Origin: Nautilus pompilius
Lineage: Eukaryota; Mollusca; Cephalopoda; Nautilida; Nautilidae
Assembly: GCA_018389105.1 (NCBI GenBank)
Contig: JACATO010000330.1
Location: forward strand, 992,001 to 1,056,000
DNA length: 64,000 nucleotides
Reading direction: 5' to 3'
Below the pieces are notes generated by a model. That model saw nothing but the letters and a program-made list of their open reading frames with translations. It did not search any database and was not told the origin of the DNA. The translations under genes and the position numbers were made by a program. Shown piece after piece: positions 1 through 13,300 of the stretch. How positions within the stretch are numbered: the first letter of the stretch is position 1; every line of letters starts with the position of its first letter.

Positions 1-1185
1 TGTATTTTATTATAACTTCGCTCTCATTGCATATGTTCCTGGGATGTCTGACTTGAAAATAATGTAGAAATTTGACTCCAAGTCAGTTTTTACTTCAACG
101 AATGTACATCACAATGTGTTGTGTATTATTATAACAAGTGGTACATCATCACAACCATGTGTGATACCATGTCACCACCACCTACAACAGTCTACACCGC
201 CCTGCCATGCGCAATGTTGTTGAGTAGACTATGTGCAACACATTATATACTTCCCTCTTGGAATTATCTTTCACCCCCAAATTACTTACAATTCCAGTAT
301 TTAATGTTGGCTACTTTATAATTACATGTCTGGTTAGAAGCTTGCTGATAATGGGAATATAATCTGTCGGCTCTATACACACACAAAGAGCTTTAACTGT
401 TTGTCCCAGCAAACACTTCGCCAGACACCTTCAGATTGCAAAAGGTGAGAACTGGAATCCTTAAGAAAACCTTTGTTTACAAACTGAACAGTTGTGGGTG
501 CTAGGCTGATTCTAGAAATAAATTAGAAACAGTTTAGTTAAGTTCTAAGGAGGCAGGAAGCAGTCAGCAGAATAATTTTTATGTTGATACATATTTACTA
601 TTACTGTGCACTTATTGACCATTGTCATCATTATTTTCTCCTATGCATGTAGGGGAGAGGACTGGATGGAATTGAAAGAAGTTTTGTTTGTTGATAATTT
701 AAAAAAGAAAGAGGTATTGCTATGAATACCAGCACACTGAGCTCAGCCCTTGTAGATCTCAACTAGAGAAATGTGCCAGAGTTGGTGACACATCCAGATG
801 TTGCAGCTACAATAATAGTTAGAAAGCAAAAATGGTGATTTGTTTGGAGAGGTGAATGGGTTCTCTTTTATAGTAGCATTGTTTTTGGGAATGCTGCTTT
901 AATTATCAGTAGAGATTCCTTGCAGCCTACTTTAAAACAGGAATGTTGGAATAAATGTGCACGTAAATAGAGTGAACAGGTTTGCTTTGTTAATATGCTA
1001 ATTAGGTAAAGCCATTAATATTGGTAAGTCATCAATTAGCATCTCTTAAGAGTTTCAACTAGAGGATTAATTACTTTGAAATCATTTACAGTGAAATTCT
1101 TTCTTCTTCCTTGAGCTTAATTATATACAACTGTAGATGTATTTAATGTGGTTACTACTAATACATGCTGCCTTTCTGTGTTCAG
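1..1185. other. No gene recognised
   Basis: AT-rich sequence without a convincing exon. The longest open stretch (121-321, +) has no recognisable domain and no supporting splice sites. It may be upstream sequence or an intron of the coiled-coil gene that follows. Confidence 0.4.
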
Positions 1186-1279
1186 TAGAACAGTGAGAAA
1201 AAATATGTTACAGGAAGTTTCCCAAACCAAGTCGGTATGGAATGAAGATCAAACTCGAACCTTATTCCACAATGGGCTG
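1186..1279 (+). other. Possible 5' untranslated or alternative exon of the coiled-coil gene
   Basis: A good acceptor (cttt..tgttcag) and a strong donor (ctg|gtaagc) flank 94 bp. An ATG at 1205 opens the frame MLQEVSQTKSVWNEDQ. When this is joined to any plausible acceptor of the next exon, the only frame that continues into the known protein contains a TGA at 1243. It therefore cannot be coding as I read it, and a 5' UTR exon or a false exon is more likely. Confidence 0.3.
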
Positions 1280-1367
1280 GTAAGCTGTGCTCAGCCATCA
1301 ATCACTTGCATTTGAAATTCTATAATAGTTGTAATTCTTACCTTATATGTTTAAACAAGACACATAG

Positions 1368-4300
1368 ATGCTTGCATTCAGAATTCCAGTGAAATTTTAT
1401 GTAGGTTTTCCAGTTGTTGCTGAATGTCCTTTTTCAAACAAGAAACCTGTTGTATTTAAAGATGCTGACCAGAACATGAAACTGATGCAGAATACTTTCC
1501 AAAAGGATGAACTGGGAGGAAGTAAAGGTAAGTTTATAAAGTAGATGGTATCTATTATTATTATTATTGTTATTAGTGCTAAGATAAGAATGAAACAATA
1601 TTGGTGATGTGCTATCTATATAAATGATGGTTAGATTCAGCATTTCCCGTTGCCTTGTTAGTAGAACTAACTAGAAAACTTGCACTTTGGTGATTTCTCC
1701 TCCATGTGGTTTTGGAAACCAACACACTGAGAAGGCTTAGTGTTGATATCAGTAGAATCTGGGTAATAACTGACATGAATGTTTAAATATTCCAAAAAGT
1801 GCAATCTAATTTGGCTGGTAGTACAGTGTGCTAAAGTGTTGGTATGAATAATACTGCAAATTAACATTATTACACACACCAAAACATTCCTTTCACTATC
1901 TCAGGATTACTCATTAATGATGGTGGCAGATAAAAGATTTCTAAAACTTGGGTTCTCTAATCAGGTTTACTAACAAGGTGGTGGAAAATGCCTAAACTAA
2001 TTGTTTAGCTATTAGTGATAGATAGTTTATTGTACACAAGAATGTCAGATTTCTCCGCTGCACTCCATTCACTTGATGTTTGAATGTTCTAGTAAAAGTT
2101 TTCACTGTATGCATTCCACAAATGCTATTTAAAATGTAACTAATTCTTATACGCTAACTAGTGGTGCTCTACATTTAGCTGAGATCTACAGACAGGTAAG
2201 TATCTGCTGACCAAGTCTAGCTGCCATTGATAGATTTTAAAAGTGCTCAAATGTAAGAGCAGAAAAAAATCTCTGCACTCAGCTTTTGATCCAGGAACAC
2301 CTCATTTAGATGCATATCTTACTATCAGTTGACTGAAACCCTGCATAAGTCTCCAATTTTTAAAATGTAGGAGGAGAGATGATAATACACAACTGCTTCA
2401 TATTTTCTGATATGTGCCAGAGTATTATATTTTTGGCTCAATTGATTTCTACTATTAAGAGTAAATCTAAAACTGATGAAGTCTTTTAGTTTAAAGTTTG
2501 CATTAAGATGTCATGGTTTAAAAAATAGATCAGTGAATTTAAATGAGAGAGAGAGTGGTTATTTGAATTAGAAAACTATGTTGTGCGTATGCTACGGATG
2601 TAGTCTAACCAGTTATGGATGTATAGCTTCTGCTTTTGTAACTGAATTTACGGGCTTCATGTTCTGGTTTCAGTTGTTAAAATAGCAGACAAACTACAGA
2701 AAGAACTTACATTAAAGCGAGGAGAGATAGATCAACTTCATTCATCCCTCTGGAACCTGCAAGAAAAAATGGAGCTACTAGAAAAGGTTTATTGCTGAAA
2801 TTCTTCTCTTTCAAAATGTTCAGCTGCCTACCTTGTCTGTGTTCCCACATTTTGTCATAGTTTTTAGAACTTTTTAGTTCTTATTCCAGATATTATACAT
2901 TTTATTTTAAAAAATTAATTGAGTTAGTTTGTGAATACTTAATATATTTGCCTAGTTGTTATTTAAACAGTATGGCAAGTGTTCTAACATCTGCAATGTG
3001 ATGCATGCACATTCATGTGGTCTCCTAGAGCCATTCCGCTAAGAGAGAGTTGTGTGTAACTATTCAGCAACAGCCCTGAGAAGGTAGAGGGTTTGAGTAA
3101 CTTCAGTAGGTTTTGCTAGTGGAAGCACCCTGTATGCTTTTCTCATTGCAGTGGAAAAACTGATAATTTGGAATAGGTATTTTAGGGGAAAGTAATTGAA
3201 GTTTTAAAAATGATTCAGGGTTTTGAGCGTGGACAAGGACAGAGTCATATCAGGGCTTATTACAAACCACTGACAGTGGTGAGATGTTGAATATCTCAGC
3301 ACTGCGTTCTTGACTGGTTCTTCCAACACAGTTATGGTGAACTGTCATCCAAAAGTTCATATGGGAACTCTTGATTTGTAGATGTGGGAGGAAACCCACA
3401 TAGCCAGTATGCCAGTGGGGTATTCTAAACTAGGTTGGCTCCTCTGTGGGACTGGCCTTCACCAGACCATCACACCATCCAGCAGGTACTAATGCTAAGG
3501 GAAATAATTACAAATAAGCTAAGACTCTAGCAGAGATATCAGGAAATAGTGTTTTTAGCAATCAACATGTTGATCAGTGAAATAAATCACCAGTAAGTGT
3601 AGTTAAAAATACTGATAGCACTAATTAATTTAAGAATTGTATTGATGACTATTTCTCTTTCTCTTTTCTGATTGCCCTTCCAAAAGCCATCATGTCTTCC
3701 CACATTCTTGTAACTACTAAAATAAACGTAAGAGTGTGCAATTACTTCTGTTGTCTTAATTTAGTATCATATTTTAGAATTTGGTCTTGTCTACAGGTAT
3801 AGCTTTTTATTAATTGTTGCTACCTTACCTATTGTTTTTCATTTGGATATACAATTTTTTATTTTGGTTTTTTACAAGCAGTTTCCTATTTTATTTTTGT
3901 ATAGCCACTGTGAAGTCTTGGCATTGGTTGTTGACTGATTATATTGTAAATTCTGACATTCAAATACTGTGTCTGCCATTTAGTTCAATATAAAAAATCT
4001 CTTGATCTCTGCAGAAATGTTTTAAATATAGTAGCATAGTATAGTGTGGATAGGAGGGCCCATTATGGCTTACACCAGATGCCCAGTTTTCCTGAGCAAC
4101 TAACACAGGCCAAAAAAAGGCTGGAATTAATAGATTGGCAATGACATGGCTCACCTCAGAATGCAAGTTAGTAACTTTCTATGGGTTTGAGAATCTGAAT
4201 AAGCTGATGCTTTTGCAAGGTGAAGAGGCTGAATATCACTTTAGTTTATGTAAGCTAAATACAGGGAAATGTTGCTACAGTTAGAGAGGCCATCATATCT

Positions 4301-7300
4301 TTTGTTGGTTTTGATTCTAGGAAAAATTTCATCTGGAGAAACAAAAGAGTGAGCTGAAGACAGCATTAAACAAAGTGCTGCTACACAGACAGGAGCTAGC
4401 TGGGAAGGTAGATGGGCTGGAGACGAACAGTCAGCAGATGCGGAGTCTGATCTATGCCTTGGAGTCTGACCTGCAGATGGTGTGTAGTAATGTAGTCTCA
4501 CTCTAGTCTAATGCAGTTCTTTTGGTAGCGATTGGTGCCATTTTGACATTATTCACATATGGTCCAAGCTGTAAGAAGTTCTCTTGCCACGATATGCAGT
4601 ATATTGTGTGTTTACCTAAAATGCACTGGAGAACTGAGTATATCCAAGGAAGGACTAACACACAGTTGTTGTTACTATTAATACTTGAGCCTTTGTTAAA
4701 GCTCTAATATTTTGATAAAATAAGATTTTTAAAAAGTCCTCGTTCTCATGATGATAATGAACATTGAAAAATAAACTTTTCAGACATCTAATACATTCAT
4801 GCATCTCCACTTTTGGAGAAACACAGCTAATCATTTTCCTCAAATATGAAAGATCAGGTAGAGTTTAACACCTGAGTGCCCCTCAATGCCACTTCTTGTT
4901 GTTGTTTGACCTGGGAAGCAGGTACTGCCATATTCTTCTGACTACACTGCGTCACTATGGCCTGTGTGACAACTGTGGTCTGCAAAATACCAACATCTGA
5001 AGCCGCATTCACAGCTGTCTTAACATTATTTTTATACCCCCCAAAAAGATGGTTTTTTGTGAATCTTGCTTCTAGAACAGCATAGGCATTAGAGCTCTCG
5101 GGTTGACAGAATAACAGGTGCTTTTAGTACAGAATTTTGGGGTGGATATTGCAGTTAGTTAGTTGAAAATCTACTCTGCTATTGTGCCCACTATCAAAAC
5201 CCATTTCCAGTCCATTATAAATTATAATATCTTGTTACTAACTAAAGACCTGGAATCTGTTATGAACAGAGGGTTTCATATAAGGGATTATCTTCTAGTA
5301 AGTGTGGACTGGAGTGCTACTGGGAATGGAGGTTGTCTTATATTTTGAGGAGGACCTGTAATTGTCAGGAAGTCAGTTTATTTGTCTTCATCTTTTGATA
5401 CCCCAAACTTTATGATTACTGACACTTAGTGTAATTAATATTAAATTGAGTCTCTGATAATATAAACTAAAGTTGAGGGTTTTTTTAAATAAGAGTTGAA
5501 GTATGTATTAGCAACAAAGCACTTCATTATCCCTAGAGTTTATTTATTGTTAAGTTAGGCGATATTCAGATAAACTTTGTTAAAAGCTTTCATTAAACAT
5601 ATAGAAATAAAATTTTTTTGATCTTTATGAAATTCCTCTTACAGCCACAATGCTGATTGTCAAACTGTAAAATAAAGGGGGAATTACCTGAAGACTAGTT
5701 CTGCAGCAACTGTATGTGGGTCGGAAGATGTTACATCATCACAGCAACCCTCCTATTGGGTTTAACTGTTTGACCCTCCCCCAATGCTTAAAAAGTTGTA
5801 AGATTTTGTTTTTTTAATCCTATGATATATGTGACTATTCCTAGTTTAGGGTTAAGAGCACACAACGAGAAATAAACAACTTGGTACATGTTTAGTTTTC
5901 CTAGTACTGAGCTTGTATCCAAACCTGACCTGAAACACAATAGATGTAACCAAAATCTCAACATGTATTATTAGTCTACACTAATTCATTAGATAAATTA
6001 TGACACAAACTCCATGCTATTGGAGATAAGCTACAAGTTCTGTAAATTGTATGGGTTTTAATACAGAAACAAAGCTAAAGATGCCGTTTTTCTTTACAGG
6101 GAATTATTGTGAAAGGGGCATGGTGACTATTACTGTTCTGATGTTATGATGAAGATGGTTCTGACCTCAAGATGATGATATGAAATATTTCTATTAGATT
6201 ATGTATTGGTTAATGTCAAAACAATGATGCAAAGTCATTTTCAGTAGGTGATATAATAAAATGATCAGAAATTTTATTAATTAATTAATCAATTTTTTTT
6301 TTTTTTAGTTTATCTAGACAGTTAAACATACAATGGACTGACTGCCTGTCACTGTCAGAAGTTTCTTTCTTTGCTTGGTTGGTAGCATCATCCCTGAATC
6401 TACTATTGTTGTTTTCTCCTGATATTTATTTTATCTTTTAGGCTGAAGCTAAACACCTCTCTACCCAGACTCAGGCTGATCAGTACAAACAACAGTTAGC
6501 ATGCATGAAGTTGAAATACCAGCTGGAAGTCAAGGTACATTATGCCTACATGCTCAGAGCTCTTTCTACAATCAACTTTGAGCTACACATTGTTTACTAA
6601 CTAGCATTTTTATCTGTGTATGTATTTATCAACTTATTTCTGCTTTTTTTTTTCTTACTTTCAATACAATAGTGACTGCACATAATGTGTGTGATGGTCT
6701 GTGTACAGTGTATTATAATTGTACAAACACAACTTGGAGTCTCTTTCAGTTTTTATCATTTCATTTAACAACTTTGTCTAACATCTGTTTTATGCACCAG
6801 TAAACAATGTTATGTTTGTTTTCATTGAATAACTAATGTCTTACTGTTTATTCACTGGAATCCATGCATTATTTAAATGTAATAGAGTTGTTGTTTTGTT
6901 TTTCTTGCATAGATAATAAGCCTATAGGATCTAATTGGCCATAGATAATTTTTTTCTCTTTCCTGAGTGTCAAACAATCACTGCCATCTTTGATTTTAGT
7001 TGATACAACTGGAGATGTTATCGTTCTGCTTCTGCAGTCCAGCATCTTTAGTTTTTCCTCAGATGTCAGTGACAATGATGTTATTGTTTTTCATAGGAGA
7101 AGAAACTGCAGAATGGTGTAGAGAAATCATCCAAAGACATGCATGCTCAACTGTTGATGCATTTTAATGATCAACACAGAAGGTAATATTTCATTTTCTG
7201 TTATCATAAAGAGTATTATTATTTTAAGTTTCTTTAATTATATTTGTTTTGTTAAAAATATTTTAAATAGATTTTCATGATGCTAGTTTTGCAATACAAA

Positions 7301-10300
7301 AATAAATATTAACTTATATAATCTTCTGTTAGCTGATTAAATATTTAAATATTCATCTAATCAGGGACAGAGTTTGCTTAAGTTTCCTGCAGTGCTATGA
7401 ACTATGAAACCTTCCTTTCTGTTACAGTTTTTTTCTTCTTTTTATTGAGAATTCTAGAGATTATTTACAAATCTAGGAATAATTTTATTGCAATTGAGTG
7501 ACTTAATTGCAATGTATGCAGAAAGAATCTGGCATTTTCTTTATCTCAGTATTTGTTGTTGGCATTGCAGTTTAGTTTTTTTTTTAGTCCATCCTCTTAT
7601 TTTGCTGAAATATACTTGATCTATTATTACTGCTTCATGTAGTGATTCTTACTGACTGACTGACCGGAAATCTACCAAAGTGGCTGTGGACTGGGAAGCC
7701 AGTTTCTAGGATGGACAGCTTTGTGCGCACGCACACAGACAGACAGACCCTGACCACTCTCAGGGAGGTTGAGGAATCATGAATATCTTTCACTTCAAAA
7801 TTTAAAAAATGTTTTTTTTTTTAAACAATTTTAAAGTACATTACTCTCCTCTTTATTTACTATACTGGTTGCCAACATAGCCATTGTGCTGTAAAGAGAT
7901 ACTACATTCCATTCATCTATGATTGTACATTGTCTCCATCTGTTTTTGTAGTAATTTCTTGACTCTCCATCAACTGAAGTTACCTGGCCATTTTTCTCAG
8001 AGAGAGGATGAGACTAAACACAAGGGGCATCTGCACATTTCCAGATTTTGTCAGACAGGTTGGACACGTTTTTTATCTTGACAGTAAACACACAGATTCA
8101 TTAGATATTAATAAAATCAGCACACTGAAGTGTGCCATGACGGATTCTAACCTGGCTATCCTGTGTTCTGAATCCTCTTGTCTCTTCCCATTGTAAGGCA
8201 AAAGGGTTTCTAGGCCAGATCTCATCTGAGGCTACTTGTCAAACCTGCTTGGAACTCTGAAAGGTAGGATCAAAGTGGACTACTCCCTGCATTAGTGTTG
8301 TTCTACTGAAGTTTTCTTCAGTGTTTTTAAGAGCAACAGAAGAGGAAGCTGCATGACAGTTATGAATAACCTGATACTGCTGAGGTGACTGTTTTCTCTC
8401 AGAAATCGAATCAAATTATACTACTATCAAGAGCTGATTAAAAATATATATCTAAAAATAAAAAAAAAGACTCCCAAAAAACAATGTTCATCTGCATGGC
8501 TAATGAAATGTCACTTGCTTGTATGTTTTTCTAATTTATCCTGTATCAGTATTTACATATGGCAAGCTAAATGTAATCACCATTATGATGCATCATTCAT
8601 AAATGTCATCTGTGATAATTTGGGAATGTATCTAGAAGAATCAGTTTGCTTATTTCATTAGAAAAGTTAAAAGTTGCCTTCACTAGTTTGAAATGCTGCT
8701 AGAAGTGCTGGAGAAAGCAACATGGATAAATTGTTTATTGGCGAGAATGTCATTTTAGGTTCTTAGCAGCTAAGGGTGGTAGTGTGGCTAAGCTTGATGC
8801 TCATACCACCAGTGTGTGGATGGTCAGTCCTCTCAGGTCAACTTAGCCTGCCTCAGCAGTCAGTAAAGGAGGAAGGGAACTGGCTACCCTATTTCACTCT
8901 ACTGTTGTTCAGAAATGATTTTTCTTCTTCTTCCAAGGAGGTAGCTAAAAAGATCAAATTACTCAATACTTATTATTTTTTGTTGAAGCGCATTGATTTT
9001 GAAGCTCTCATAGACTTGCTAAGTTTGGATTTTTTTCACTCTTCAACCAAGGCTTCTAATTTGTTATCAGAAAACACATGGAACTGTGAAAATTCTTTGG
9101 GTAAGATGTCATCTTCAGAATTGAGCATGGATTCACTGTCTCCAAGTTCACCAGACAAGGTTTCTGAATCACAAAAGTTTTGCACTGATGAAGATGACAT
9201 AAATGCTCCTGTACAAGGTAAAACTGATTTCTAATATCCTACCATTAATTTCTTTATTACACCAAACACACATTAAGTTGTCAAAATTTGGTAAATTGTG
9301 CCCTCCATGAATGAAAATGCAACCATTGGCTATAGACTAGCTTATTTCCATTATGTCACCAAAGTGAGTATTTGTTCCAGCATCCTATGTTATATGGTAT
9401 ACCTCAACCATTGTAATGGACAGGCTTCAGTGTTTGTGAACTCTCAGCAGCTTGACTAGCTGGTTGGGTAGATCGGTTCATTTGTTTTCTAGAAAATGTC
9501 TATGTTGCCTTAATTTCTATCTTAACAAAATGAACAGATCTTTACTGAAGAATAAAATATTCATCAGTATTTGTAAATATTGTCCATTAAGTTTATTTGT
9601 TATTATTTATTGTTTATACACCCCTTGACATAAGTTAACCTCAGACAGATATTCCATAAACAAACTTCCTGCAGATTTACCCTAGGATTTATAATGCATT
9701 TCTAACTGAAAAGTGACTTTGTGTGACAAAGTACTAATGTTGTGGGAAGAGTGGAAGGCTAACTGATGATATTTGTTTAGTTTTAAGTATTTTACAGCAA
9801 AAATGCAACAAGGTATTGTTGTAAAGCACATGGCGTTAGATGTATCACCAATATTTTGCAGTGAAAATGTAATTTTCTTGGAAGGTTGATCGAGATGCTT
9901 GATGACAGTGTTGAGTGAGAGCTGATGGTTTCTTCATCACCACCACATGCTGCTGCTCACAAAATGTCAAATGTGCACATGTCTGCAGTATTCTCTGTCA
10001 CACCTGCAGATCTCAGGCTAGTTTAACAATATTCCAAGATTCTTTACACAATGCCTAAAGATGCTTAGTCAGGTTCAAATTCAGACTCATAGCAGGCCAC
10101 GAAAGGGACATGTCAACAGTCTTGGGGATATTGGCCTAGTATAGTAAAAAGGTAATCATCAGAATATAGAACAATAACAGGTTAAAAAAATGTTTTCATG
10201 GTACCTTTTGGTATTTAGGGTTCCAGGCATGGTAACAAGATCAAGCTTACAGTCATAAGATATGCATACCTCCACCATGACAGACCCACTGCCACAAGTA

Positions 10301-11583
10301 ACAGTCTCAGCATTCATTCCTTGATTGTAGGTTTGTCCCAGGTTGCCAAATTCTCATTCAATTATCCCCCATCTCTGGGCTTCTGTGTAGTGTGTCTATG
10401 CCATATTTGTACACAGTAGAAATTAGATTCGCAACTCCCCAAATGTATACTGCTTAGCACATGTATAGATTGTGATATTGTACTTTATTTTTCCAGCCAA
10501 ACCCATTTGCATACAGAAATGCACCAGTTACACAAGGCCATGTAAGAGTACGAGCAACAAAGTCGATTCTTAGACATGATTTCACTCTACTTGCTGCAGC
10601 ATTTTACTTTTGGTTAATATGAAATAAAATCTGGTAGTGATGAACTTATTTCAAGATGTATTCACACACACACACACACACAGACGCAGATGCAGACAAA
10701 CTGTTACTTCATGTTAGCTTATTGGTTTTCATTGTCGAAACAGTTAAACGAGTAGACTTCTTTCCCCAGAGTTTACACATGGTGCATTGAAATAATTGTA
10801 ATTTCCTTTATAGATGTTGCTGTGTCCCACAAACCAGTCCCACTAAACACAGATCAGCTCTGTCGAAATTTAGGGAAGAAAATTGACTGTCTTAACAAAT
10901 TAGGAGGAAACCTTCAGAAAGAAAATAAAGGTAAGTGCTTTTCTGCTGGAGATATATATGGTGGCAGTGTATTATTTTGACTGAGTATTTGTTTAGCTTG
11001 TCTTATGTGAAAATTTGCTATGCTAAAATTGGATCAATTTTCATTCCCTTGGCCACTGTAAAAGAATTTATATGTAAACATCTTGAGATTTTAGGTTTTT
11101 CTTTTTAAAGATCTTTAGATACATTAATCAGACTCGTCATTACAATATGTCGGTTTGTTTGTTTGAGATTCTTAGACTTAGTAGCTGGAAATGAGTACCA
11201 GATATCTGGTAATAAGTAAAATATAAGGAATCTCTATCTTTATGATTCATAGTTACTCTTATCAGTAGGAAATATGAAGAAAGATGTTAATCTTTCCAGA
11301 AGCATTCTAGGTCTTGATTTTTAAAATTTTATAAAAGTTTTTGAATTGTTTTATAAAGGCTTAGGTTATCTCCCCTGAGCAGCTTGTAGTTTTCTAAAGG
11401 TTCATTACAAATATGGCACTCACCTTGTGAGTTGTAATCTAAAGAAATTAATTTAATGCATTTTAAGTTGTTATATTTTTTTTTTTTTTAATTCCAGAAA
11501 TGGCAAGTTTAATCAAAGTTCAAGGTAGAAAACTTCACAAAATGAAAGAAACTGGCAAAGAAACCCTTTGCAATATGAGGTGA
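1368..11583 (+). CDS. Coiled-coil protein of unknown function, eight coding exons
   Basis: Function not recognised. Coding exons read by splice sites and phase: 1368-1527, 2674-2786, 4321-4479, 6442-6534, 7097-7182, 8913-9217, 10814-10930, 11498-11583 (TGA). Together they give 1119 nt, or 372 residues, in one uninterrupted frame. Residues from about 54 to 200 are rich in Glu, Lys, Gln and Leu with heptad-like spacing (for example IADKLQKELTLKRGEIDQLH, then LEKQKSELKTALNKVLLHRQ), which indicates a long coiled coil. Exon 6 of the list (8913-9217) adds a Ser/Asp/Glu-rich low-complexity segment (SMDSLSPSSPDKVSES). The last two exons return to Lys-rich, helical sequence. No catalytic motif, signal peptide or membrane segment is visible, so a structural or scaffold role is the likeliest inference. 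The 5' end is uncertain. The ATG at 1368 follows an in-frame TAG directly, but the exon could instead start at an acceptor near 1403 or 1412, with a separate 5' exon upstream. Confidence 0.72.
9870..10600 (-). mobile_element. Tc1-like DNA transposon relic
   Basis: It lies in the intron between 9217 and 10814 of the coiled-coil gene. Reading the minus strand in several frames gives scattered Tc1 transposase blocks. A GSGSVMVEV stretch near 10270-10300 matches the family's GGGSVMVWGG block. PKTVDMSLSWPAMSLNLT near 10096-10140 matches the PWPAMSPDLNPIEHLWD block before the last catalytic acidic residue. Many stops and frame changes show it is long dead. Ends were not resolved. Confidence 0.6.
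10663..10682. repeat. (CA)n microsatellite
   Basis: Uninterrupted CA dinucleotide run of about 20 bp in the intron before exon 10814-10930. Confidence 0.9.
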
Positions 11584-11634
11584 CAATGCTAGTGAGTTGA
11601 GAATGCCCTGCCTGCTCAGACATTTGTTAAAATC

Positions 11635-11640
11635 AATAAA
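11635..11640 (+). promoter_or_regulatory. Polyadenylation signal AATAAA of the coiled-coil gene
   Basis: Canonical AATAAA 52 bp after the TGA at 11581-11583, the first such hexamer downstream. More AT-rich sequence with further hexamers follows, so longer 3' ends are possible. Confidence 0.5.
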
Positions 11641-13090
11641 CAAATGAGATTATTTTTATTTTCTCTGTCTGTGGCTGTAAAGTTCAAGGGAAAACCAGTG
11701 GGAGTTTATAGTGAATGCTCAGACATTTTCCGAGATTGTTTTGACTATACCTCTGGCTGTAGGTTCAAGTGGCTAAACAGTAGGAAAAGAACCTTTGTAA
11801 ACACAGGTGTGTTATAATGGGACCATTCTTTCTTGATTCTAATTTCTTTTGGGAAGTACAAAAGAGCTTTGGTTTTGCATTATTATTATGTGTTATCTTT
11901 CTTTAGTTACTGCATATCATGGGTATTGTATTATGTTTTAAAATTTTGCAAAGCATTATACATGAAGTCCACTTTTGATCAAATAGGGGTACACTTTGTG
12001 GCTCCTCATGATGTTCTTCTACCTGACATGATTTTTTCTTAACTCTCTCTCCACCGGTTGAAACTACATTTTACTTTACTGAAGGGTTAAGGTTGGGAGC
12101 TGCCATATTAAAGGAACCACCACTATTGAAGCCATTAGGTTTAATAAAAAACCTAGCTGAGATGGAATGAGTAAATTTTAACTGTCTGAGCTTTCTATTT
12201 TCTCAAAAAAAACCCTTAAAAAAAGTGGCAAGATGAGAAATATAAATGATATGCATACAATTTAATTGAAAAAAAAATTATATATATTTTTAAAATATTT
12301 AAATACTGCCTGTTTCATTGCCACTGGTGTGGTTTTGTTATTTAAATACTAATGTTTAAGAACTGCCAAAAAAATACATTATTAAAATGTCTATTTGACA
12401 ATAGTTTGATGATTTATAACATTTCAAATAGCTACAGCCAAACTGACTAGATATCTAATATTTTGGATATGGTATTTGTGTTTATCAAGTTTTGCCAAAT
12501 ATTAGAAAGGTTCACAAGATAATCAGATGAGATGGTATGAAGAGAAAGTAAAAAATAAAAAATGTATACATAGCTCGTGGTGCTGCACTTAGTTTTAAAA
12601 GTAATGTAATGGAGCATTGAGTGTTTAACTTGGCAATTTCATGGTCACTGCCTTGTTTGGAACAAAAGGCTATTGGCTGTAGTAGTAAGACTAGTACAGA
12701 ACCAGCCAGTTCTATCTTTCAGTTAAATTTTTATTTTATATTTCTATTTCTTATGCCATTACATAAACAAAAACGGGCTTAATCTCCAGATGATACGGTA
12801 TTTTAACTTTAGAGTTTACATTTTAAATACCTATTTTCTCCCTATGTGTTAGAGATTTTTAATACCTCATCTGTGTGTAGACTTGTGGATTATTTTTGTT
12901 TTCTTTATATATAATTAAAATTATTGACTAAATTTTATACTGTTTTTGTTTTGTCTTTTTATTTACCAAATTGTTTCTTTTTATTTACCAAATTGTTAAA
13001 ATAAAAAAGAATTTAAATAACCATACACTTTTTGTCTTTATTTTTGCTGCATCTTGTTATATACCTAACATTGCATTTTGGTATTTTGAC
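11641..13090. other. Intergenic or 3' UTR, no gene seen
   Basis: Strongly AT-rich, with several A and T runs and a short direct repeat (tctttttatttaccaaattg) near 12954-12995. The open stretch at 11833-12042 has no recognisable features. Confidence 0.45.
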
Positions 13091-13094
13091 TGAT

Positions 13095-13300
13095 GTAGAG
13101 ATACTGATGGCATGGTAGACTGCTGGCCAAGTTAACAGCCTGAGCTCAAATCCCATTCTGGCCCAACTTGGTTTGGCATATTACCTCCCTGGCATAGTTT
13201 TTTCTTGTTTTCACCAGCAGCCACATGGATTCACCTGGGTGCTCCGGTTTCCTCTCACATCTAAAAATGAAGAATTCTAGTAGGGAATTTTGTTAAGTTT
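13095..13300 (+). repeat. SINE-like repeat, copy A (tRNA-related head)
   Basis: The head resembles an RNA polymerase III promoter: a B-box-like GAGCTCAAATCCC near 13141 lies downstream of an A-box-like block near 13110. The body ends in a block around GGTGCTCCGGTTTCCTCTCA at 13230-13260. Diverged copies of that block occur at 28700-28800 and 54420-54500, as expected of a dispersed SINE. Ends and family name are not fixed. Confidence 0.5.

Noticed and set aside
121..321. 66-codon open frame
   Set aside because: No domain, no splice context, and composition like surrounding AT-rich DNA.
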